Below are positions 58,353-64,000 of a stretch of 64,000 bases of DNA, one piece after another. A program made the position numbers and the translations under genes. Position 1 is the stretch's first letter; the number at the start of each line of letters is the position of its first letter. The stretch comes from Vibrio splendidus. GTDB taxonomy: Bacteria > Pseudomonadota > Gammaproteobacteria > Enterobacterales > Vibrionaceae. The notes beneath the pieces are model-generated. The model saw nothing but the letters and a program-made list of their open reading frames with translations, was not told where the DNA came from and did not search any database. The stretch spans positions 1,426,001 to 1,490,000 of the forward strand of contig NZ_AP025509.1 in the NCBI RefSeq assembly GCF_024347615.1. Direction: 5' to 3'.

Positions 58353-58379
58353 CTCAAATCACCACCTGGGTGATTTGAG
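58353..58379. promoter_or_regulatory. 27-bp inverted repeat upstream of the toxin operon
   Basis: CTCAAATCACC / GGTGATTTGAG, perfect 11-bp arms around ACCTG, 123 bp before the start of the first toxin-operon gene. No T-run follows, so an operator or RNA hairpin is more likely than a terminator. Confidence 0.5.
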
Positions 58380-58501
58380 TAAACGATTTTTCGAAGTACC
58401 CCACACAACAACCTCTAGTTATCTCTTTTCCATCTCGGCAAGGAGAGGCTTTTTGCTTTCTAAATTAAGCATATAACTTCGCTAACAATAAGGATAAACC
58501 T

Positions 58502-61099
58502 ATGAAGTTAAAAAGATTAGCACTCATTACTGCTATGATTTCATCAAACGTCAATGCCTTTCAGGTCTGTAACATCGGAGACGAATATAACGTCTTGGAC
58601 AGCGAAAGCTTTCATCAGATCCGACAGAAAAACTATGATGCCTTCGGTGAAGGCATTACTCCTGAAAACCTGTTTCCATCATCGCCAGAGCACATTGTCG
58701 ACTTAAAACCCTCTCTCTCTGAAGCCAGTGATGTTTTCCCAGAAACTGCCACATTGCTAGAAACAGGACCCGCCTCAGCTGTTACGCTAGCACCTGAGGA
58801 AGCAGCAAGGCTGATGGACACCTTGGGCCGTTCAACGACAGGGCTAGCGCAAGGAGCATTAGAAGCTCTGGGACCGATTGGCGACGCAGTTGCCGTTGGA
58901 CTTTGGGCAAATGAGGTCGCAACTAGCTTCCAAGATGAATCACGTACCTCTTACGATCGATTTGCCACAGTAATGGGGCTCGTCGATTGGTTTGGCGTTT
59001 TAAAACTTCCCGCGAGGGAGATCGACCGCCAAATTTTGAGTAGTCGCTGGGATAGAATTGCAGCAGGTAACCATTACAGTTATCACGTTCATGAGGATCT
59101 CGTCACCCAGCAAGATTTAAGAGACAAAATTTATTGGGCCGAACTCGCCTCAGACCAGCAAGCAATGTGGAACGCCGTAGCACGCGGCTTTGCCACCGAT
59201 CTTGCCCTCAAATACCAGCAGCATTATCAAGAAGTGGTAAAGGCTCAGACCATTATGGCGGAAGAGCTCATCACCGCGGTCGACCACGAGCTACGCAAAG
59301 CCATCTTTAGCCAACTGGCTCTCGACCATAAAGACTCTCGTCTGTTTGCATCAGATATTGCCGCTAGCTGTAACGAGGAAACTCGAGTGCTGGCAGACCT
59401 TTATCCTGAGCATGATGCTGAAGAGAGTAATTCCCTACCACCAGCATTACCTTCAAAACGCCAAGCGAACCGCGCACTGGCCAAACTTCAGCATTGTCAG
59501 CAGAATCTTCTAGATCAAGCAATTGCCAAACTGAATGAGTTACGAACAGGTCAAATTGAAGGACTTGACCAAGCTGCAGTTCAACAGCTTTATACACGCA
59601 CACTTGCAGCCAAAACCCAGATCATTGAAACCGCGGACAACCATGTCAATTTGCTCAAGAGTAAGTTGCAAAAAGAGATGTTCACACAAGGTGAAATCGC
59701 CGTTGAACGACTATTCCGCTCAGGCTCTGTAGAGACCATGCATAATTTCTTCAAGGGACAAGCCGAGCGCAATGCCATTGACGAAATGACACGCAGTATT
59801 CTTGGCCGTCCTGCGACCACACAAGAAATACGCAACAAAGAGATTATTCTCCAAAGCGGCTACAGAAAGTGCGTTCGTATTGGTATTCTCGGAGGAGACC
59901 CGAATTTTCGTGGCTGTGTCGAATATGCTTGGATACCAGCGGAAACTCGCCCGTTTAATCCGTCTGAAGATACGGTTATTGCGCAAATCTACCCGCCGAA
60001 TAAAGAAGCGGTGAAGCGAGTTCTTTTCGATACGTTAAGCACCTTAATTGCCGATGGCTGGAACTCAGAAGACGAGGAGCATTGGTTAGAGCAACAGATC
60101 TTGAATTTTTCTGCACAGCAGCGCCTAAAACAACAAGCCGAATTCGATAAACAACAGGTTTATCACTGGTTACTGGACTCAAGCGCAATGCTTGAAGGTG
60201 AATGTGGTGGCGGTAGCGCATGTGCTGGGTGGAGCTTGTCTTACCTTCAAAAAGAGAATCTTTCACGACAAGCGTCGCTGCATTACATCAACAATTGGCA
60301 CGCAAACTACTCAGGCAAAGGCGCCTATGTGCACTCAAAGCGCTATCAAAAGCTTGGTGGCTTGATTACCGCTGCGCTAGAAAGCGAATGGCAAGCTAAG
60401 AGAGCTGTCGAATTTTATAGCTTCACTTACCCAGGTAGCATTGATCTTCAAAAAAATGCACCACTGATTTATTCCGCACTGAAATCATCCTCACTGGATC
60501 TTGCTCATCTGGAAGGCAACACGCTGCAACTCGCGAAAGGAATCGTAAAAACTCGTCTTGCTGAAGCGATCAGTGTCTCAGACAGCAACGGTGTTGAGTG
60601 GCTACATTCACAAGTGGCCCAATTCCAGCGCTATACGTCGATCATCCACTCTCAACATATCTCTACTGGGCACTACGCCTCTGGGGAAGGTGAAGTCACC
60701 GCTCTGTTTTCAGAGATGCTGCCTGCGCACCTGATGCGCTACCTGATTTCAGACATCATCCCTGATAGCTACGATGCCCGTATCGAGCGCTCTATTGACG
60801 CCATCTTTAACCCAACGTCTGAACTCAATCAACAGCTCGATAAATTAAGTAACACCAACGAAAACTTTACCGATAAACCGGGTCGCAGCTGCATAATTTA
60901 CTACCCATACCTTAAGAGTGCACTGCTTGATGTTGCGGCTGATGATGACCTGTATTGGATTTCACCTATCTCAGAATGGTACGACGCAGTCACTCGACAA
61001 CAACTCAATATGTTTGGTGCTCTGAAGTATGCCGTGATCAATCAGAACACTTTCGGCATTCCATGTGATTTAAGCCCTAACAGCTACCAATACCAATAA
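58502..61099 (+). CDS. 865-residue secreted protein, candidate partner of the ADP-ribosylating toxins
   Basis: Not recognised. Signal peptide about 1-19 (cleaved before FQVCN). Mature chain mostly helical. Residues 117-141 (GALEALGPIGDAVAVGLWAN core) and 153-170 (FATVMGLVDWFGVLKLP) form two neighbouring apolar helices in an otherwise polar protein, the pattern of a membrane-inserting hairpin. A long Gln/Lys/Glu-rich helical region spans about 320-420. Cysteines: 23, 290, 332, 457, 472, 568, 574, 797 and 855, nine in all, so one may be unpaired. The end is Tyr/Asn/Pro-rich. Only 12 nt separate it from vis, so it is in the same operon. A receptor-binding or translocation role is inference; a second enzyme is possible. 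Confidence 0.7.
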   Translation: MKLKRLALITAMISSNVNAFQVCNIGDEYNVLDSESFHQIRQKNYDAFGEGITPENLFPSSPEHIVDLKPSLSEASDVFPETATLLETGPASAVTLAPEEAARLMDTLGRSTTGLAQGALEALGPIGDAVAVGLWANEVATSFQDESRTSYDRFATVMGLVDWFGVLKLPAREIDRQILSSRWDRIAAGNHYSYHVHEDLVTQQDLRDKIYWAELASDQQAMWNAVARGFATDLALKYQQHYQEVVKAQTIMAEELITAVDHELRKAIFSQLALDHKDSRLFASDIAASCNEETRVLADLYPEHDAEESNSLPPALPSKRQANRALAKLQHCQQNLLDQAIAKLNELRTGQIEGLDQAAVQQLYTRTLAAKTQIIETADNHVNLLKSKLQKEMFTQGEIAVERLFRSGSVETMHNFFKGQAERNAIDEMTRSILGRPATTQEIRNKEIILQSGYRKCVRIGILGGDPNFRGCVEYAWIPAETRPFNPSEDTVIAQIYPPNKEAVKRVLFDTLSTLIADGWNSEDEEHWLEQQILNFSAQQRLKQQAEFDKQQVYHWLLDSSAMLEGECGGGSACAGWSLSYLQKENLSRQASLHYINNWHANYSGKGAYVHSKRYQKLGGLITAALESEWQAKRAVEFYSFTYPGSIDLQKNAPLIYSALKSSSLDLAHLEGNTLQLAKGIVKTRLAEAISVSDSNGVEWLHSQVAQFQRYTSIIHSQHISTGHYASGEGEVTALFSEMLPAHLMRYLISDIIPDSYDARIERSIDAIFNPTSELNQQLDKLSNTNENFTDKPGRSCIIYYPYLKSALLDVAADDDLYWISPISEWYDAVTRQQLNMFGALKYAVINQNTFGIPCDLSPNSYQYQ

Positions 61100-61111
61100 A
61101 GGGCGGACACT

Positions 61112-61861
61112 ATGAATACTCGTTTTTTATTACTGCTCTGTTGTCTGAGCTTTACTGCCTTCTCTCAACCGTTTGATGCGATCAAACAGCCAAACCGTTC
61201 AGAGGAAGAGGTCACCCAGCTAGCAGAAGACTTCAACGACTGGTCAAAGGCTTCCAATGGTTGGCGCTACTCCTTCATAACTGCCAATGAAAAGGAAGCT
61301 GTGGAAGACTTTTCAATTTCCGGCTATCAGACCGCTAATGATTACCTAAGAGCAACTGACACCTCAACATGGGGTGTCGCGGGGGCGGATGCGAGGCAGT
61401 ACATTCGCACGGTTAAATCGGCTCTCAACAAGCTGCCAAAATACAAAGGGACCGCCTATCGAGGGACTTGGGTAAAACTATCTCTGCTTAACAAGCTCGA
61501 AGAGGGGGACGTGTTGGTCGAGCCAGCATTTACTTCAACCTCTACTCTCCCAGAAGTCGCTAAGCGCTTTTCGGTAGTGCATCCCAACTCCCCACAAAGG
61601 CTCAAGCGAGTGCTGTTTGAAGTAAAGATCAATCAAGGGGGTCACACCATTGCAGGGCTTTCGGAATACAGCAAAGAAGCAGAGGTTCTATTTGCGCCAA
61701 ATGCACACTTTCGAATCACCCAGATAGAGCGAACTTCTAACCATACCTACATCGGCGTTGAGACAGTGAAGGCGTCTGCCGTCAAAAATACTCAGAAATA
61801 TAACCTCTATTCAGGCGAAGAAGTAGAAGCATCATTTTGGCACTCTCTCGTTTGCACATAA
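61112..61861 (+). CDS. vis: Vis-type mono-ADP-ribosyltransferase toxin
   Basis: 249 residues, signal peptide about 1-18. The catalytic signature of R-S-E class ARTs is complete: R117 in AYRGTW, S142-T143-S144 in FTSTSTL, and E189-x-E191 in SKEAEVLF. Length and the E189/E191 positions agree with the Vis toxin described from V. splendidus, which ADP-ribosylates using NAD+. The N-terminal helices (about 28-105) come before the core. There is no recognisable receptor-binding domain, as noted for Vis. The mature chain has a single Cys (C248, the penultimate residue). Spacing to the next gene is 15 nt. Confidence 0.9.
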   Translation: MNTRFLLLLCCLSFTAFSQPFDAIKQPNRSEEEVTQLAEDFNDWSKASNGWRYSFITANEKEAVEDFSISGYQTANDYLRATDTSTWGVAGADARQYIRTVKSALNKLPKYKGTAYRGTWVKLSLLNKLEEGDVLVEPAFTSTSTLPEVAKRFSVVHPNSPQRLKRVLFEVKINQGGHTIAGLSEYSKEAEVLFAPNAHFRITQIERTSNHTYIGVETVKASAVKNTQKYNLYSGEEVEASFWHSLVCT

Positions 61862-61876
61862 ACTAAGGATCAAGCA

Positions 61877-62650
61877 ATGAAAAAATTTATTGGAGTGCTT
61901 TGTCTCTCTTTAATGACAAGTTTTTCGGCACAAAGTGAGGAGTTTCCTGAGTTTAAAGGGCGTTCACTCTCCTATCAGGCGCAACAACAAATTGCGGATG
62001 ACTTGATGGATTGGGCAACGACGCACCATGTAAAAGCAGAAAAAAAGATGGTGCCAGAAGAGTATTCCGCAATCAAAAACTATGGCCGAGTGGATCACGA
62101 CGTGGTCAATGAATACATGAGGGCGGGAGAACCTGAAGGGTATTTGTCAGAAATGTTTGGTCGTACATTAAAGTCGCGAGTCTTTCATATGCGGAATGTG
62201 ATGAATAAATTACCCAACTACAAGGGTACCGTTTATCGAGGTTCATCAATCAAGAACTCGCTACTGGAAAAGCTCAACATCGGTGACATTCTGCACGAGA
62301 AAGCGTTTTTATCGACTTCGACATTACCGAGTGTTGCCAAGAACTTTTCGTCTGCTGGCGTTTACGAAGGCGCCTCTGCAGCTCAATTCAAAATTGAGTT
62401 AAAGTCAGCAGGTCGAGCGATCAATGCTTACACGTTCAAACCGGATGAAGCTGAAATACTCGCTAAGCCCAACACTTACTATCGAGTAGAAGCGATTGAA
62501 AAAATATCGCCACACAGAAACTACATCAAGATGAGAGAGGTAAAAAACCCTAGTCGTTATCTGAAGGCTGAACCCGATATCCATATATACGACAGCTTTA
62601 ATGGTGAAGAAGTCTCCCTTCGAAATCGCAGTTCCCTCTATTGCCTGTAG
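61877..62650 (+). CDS. Second exported ADP-ribosyltransferase, Vis paralogue
   Basis: 257 residues, signal peptide about 1-20. Same layout as the preceding Vis-type protein: NKLPNYKGTVYRGSS with R121, S146-T147-S148 in FLSTSTLPSVAKNF, and E191-x-E193 in PDEAEILA, so all catalytic residues are kept. It differs widely from Vis outside the core, above all in the first 100 residues. The chain ends ...FNGEEV...SSLYCL, again with a single mature Cys, C256, next to the terminus, as in Vis (FWHSLVCT). Probable ADP-ribosyltransferase with a different target or partner. Last gene of the operon, followed by a strong terminator. Confidence 0.85.
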   Translation: MKKFIGVLCLSLMTSFSAQSEEFPEFKGRSLSYQAQQQIADDLMDWATTHHVKAEKKMVPEEYSAIKNYGRVDHDVVNEYMRAGEPEGYLSEMFGRTLKSRVFHMRNVMNKLPNYKGTVYRGSSIKNSLLEKLNIGDILHEKAFLSTSTLPSVAKNFSSAGVYEGASAAQFKIELKSAGRAINAYTFKPDEAEILAKPNTYYRVEAIEKISPHRNYIKMREVKNPSRYLKAEPDIHIYDSFNGEEVSLRNRSSLYCL

Positions 62651-62701
62651 TGTGATGCACCGTCTTCTCAGGTTATGTTCTTAATGAACGATTAAATACA
62701 A

Positions 62702-62729
62702 AAAGACCATCATTATGATGGTCTTTTTT
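62702..62729. terminator. Terminator shared by the toxin operon and lhgO
   Basis: AAAGACCATC / GATGGTCTTT with loop ATTAT and a T-run; a matching A-run precedes it, so it works in both directions. Confidence 0.88.
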
Positions 62730-62757
62730 ATTACTGAGATTCGCTAATCTAGCGCTA

Positions 62758-63975
62758 TTAACTGGCGGTTTTACGCATCACCTTGCCACAAATATACTCA
62801 CCAATCGGCATTGCCGAAGTCGCTGCTGGCGATGGCGCGTTACATACATGCAAGCTTCTTGGGCTTTCGGCAAACAGAAAATCATGCACCAAGGTGCCAT
62901 CTTTGAGTACCGCTTGGGCACGAATGCCTGCTGGGTAAGGTTTGAAATCTGACACCGTAATGCTTGGGCAGTACTTATTAACCAACTTTAGATAGCCCGG
63001 CTTCCACCACGAGTTTTTAAACTCGACCAAACCGGTTTTTAGATTATTCGCAGTCACTTTCCAAAAGCCCGCAAAGCTCAGCATCTGCCAAGTGTCTTTG
63101 AAACTAAAGTTAAGCTTGCCATAACCTTCTCGCTTCCAGCCTTGAACTGCATTTGGCCCTACTGTTACGGAGCCATCAATCATGCGTGTTAAATGCACGC
63201 CCAAGAAAGGCAGTTCTGGGTCAGGGATAGGATAGATAAGATGATTCACCACTTGGTTGTGTTTAGCATCCAACTGATAATATTCACCGCGATATGGGAC
63301 GATTTGGAAGTCGGTTTCAATGCCAAGCATGCTGGTCATTCTGTCGGCCATCAAACCAGAGCAAGTGATCAAGAATCGGCTGTTCAGTTGTAGAGTTTGA
63401 CCATCTACTTTGCACGTTAACTGCACCTCATCTTCTTGCTCATCTGCCATAATCACCTCAGTACCAAGGCTAAGTTTGCCACCCGCTTCAACAAACTCTT
63501 GGGCCATCACTTCGGTGACTTTTTTGTAGTCGACGATACTGGTGGTTTTGACATAAATCGCGCCCAAGCCCGTAATGTTCGGCTCGGCAAGTTTCAGCTG
63601 CGCTTGATCTAAGAGGTCGACATCAATGTCGTTATCATGACAACGTTGATAGAGCTTGTTCATGCGCTCCACTTCCTGCTCATTGGTCGCGACCAACAGC
63701 TTGCCACAGTTTTCGACAGGGATATCGTGCTGACTGCAAAAGGCGATGGTGCGCTCTACGCCACGCTTACAAAAATCCGCCTTTAAACTGCCCGGAGCGT
63801 AGTAAACGCCAGCGTGAATCACACCACTGTTATGGCCCGTTTGGTGCTGCGCGAAGCCACGCTCCTTTTCGACTAAAAGGATACTTTTATCAGGGTGAGC
63901 TTGCTGTAATTGCCATGCCGTCGACACACCAACAATGCCACCACCAACGATAATATAGTCGTATGTTGAGTTCAT
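62758..63975 (-). CDS. lhgO: L-2-hydroxyglutarate oxidase (LhgO)
   Basis: 405 residues, FAD-dependent. Nucleotide motif at the N-terminus (YIIVGGGIVGVSTAWQL, about 6-22), HNSGVIHAGVYYAPGSLKA near 48-66, which is highly specific to LhgO, and GPNAVQGWKREGYGK near 272. It oxidises L-2-hydroxyglutarate to 2-oxoglutarate and passes electrons to the membrane quinone pool. It is complete in the window; only 25 bases lie upstream, so its operon context is unknown. Confidence 0.93.
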   Translation of the reverse strand: MNSTYDYIIVGGGIVGVSTAWQLQQAHPDKSILLVEKERGFAQHQTGHNSGVIHAGVYYAPGSLKADFCKRGVERTIAFCSQHDIPVENCGKLLVATNEQEVERMNKLYQRCHDNDIDVDLLDQAQLKLAEPNITGLGAIYVKTTSIVDYKKVTEVMAQEFVEAGGKLSLGTEVIMADEQEDEVQLTCKVDGQTLQLNSRFLITCSGLMADRMTSMLGIETDFQIVPYRGEYYQLDAKHNQVVNHLIYPIPDPELPFLGVHLTRMIDGSVTVGPNAVQGWKREGYGKLNFSFKDTWQMLSFAGFWKVTANNLKTGLVEFKNSWWKPGYLKLVNKYCPSITVSDFKPYPAGIRAQAVLKDGTLVHDFLFAESPRSLHVCNAPSPAATSAMPIGEYICGKVMRKTAS

Positions 63976-64000
63976 AATATTCCTACATTCAATCCTTTTA

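Noticed and set aside
59364..60266. Minus-strand frames of 79-96 codons inside the 865-residue gene
   Set aside because: Shadows of the long coding frame; no ribosome sites, and an antitoxin reading would need independent evidence. I found no immunity gene on either strand.

Overview
The window is a gene-dense stretch of a gamma-proteobacterial chromosome, almost certainly Vibrio of the Splendidus clade. The evidence is protein-level. There is a QnrS-like pentapeptide protein (the chromosomal qnr type linked to V. splendidus), a 249-residue ADP-ribosyltransferase matching the V. splendidus Vis toxin in length and catalytic residue numbering, a Vibrio-type M28 aminopeptidase and vibriolysin, and a Vibrio-type bet-cho operon. 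No rRNA, tRNA, CRISPR array or insertion sequence was recognised. All identities and motif matches are by eye.

Layout. 1-5.1 kb: a diamino-acid catabolic module (DMT transporter, Asp/Glu-racemase-like enzyme and M24 hydrolase on the minus strand; YheO-like regulator, RidA and diaminopropionate ammonia-lyase on the plus strand). 5.1-5.9 kb: a DsbB-family protein with an unlisted 54-residue DUF5993-type partner. 6.2-8.4 kb: a large secreted protein of unknown function. 8.5-12.7 kb: melibiose genes melR / melA-melB. 13.9-19.2 kb: a cmtBA-yggPDC-type PTS operon with a YcdX-like PHP phosphatase, bracketed by two identical 37-bp terminators. 19.8-21.9 kb: GNAT, Qnr, NemR-like TetR. 22-25.7 kb: anaerobic sulfatase-maturating enzyme, Ser-type sulfatase, Sel1 protein. 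25.9-30 kb: iron alcohol dehydrogenase, membrane protein, aldehyde dehydrogenase and MarR, with two shared TetR-like operators. 30.4-37.6 kb: choline uptake and oxidation to glycine betaine (betIBA-choXWV). 38-46.8 kb: a second catabolic module with the same core enzymes as the first (M24, racemase-like, DAL-like) plus a TRAP transporter, an M20 amidohydrolase and an Lrp regulator. 47-51 kb: lipoproteins and an OmpR/EnvZ-type two-component system. 51.5-58.3 kb: secreted vibriolysin, secreted aminopeptidase, chemoreceptor. 58.5-62.65 kb: a three-gene secreted toxin operon. 62.8-64 kb: L-2-hydroxyglutarate oxidase.

The most interesting system is the toxin operon: an 865-residue secreted protein of unknown family followed, at 12- and 15-nt spacings, by two exported mono-ADP-ribosyltransferases, each with the R / STS / ExE signature. 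The first looks like Vis. The second is a paralogue, and the large upstream protein is a candidate delivery, binding or accessory component. Each enzyme has one cysteine, next to its C-terminus, while the large protein has an odd number of cysteines, which suggests a testable disulfide-linked complex.

The second notable theme is the pair of modules at 0-5 kb and 38-47 kb. Both couple an M24 hydrolase, a two-cysteine racemase-fold enzyme and a fold-type II PLP lyase. The lyase of the first module lacks the Asp that in E. coli DpaL is assigned to D-isomer deprotonation, while that of the second retains it, so the two modules may treat stereoisomers or substrates differently. RidA next to the first lyase fits the disposal of the 2-aminoacrylate it should release.
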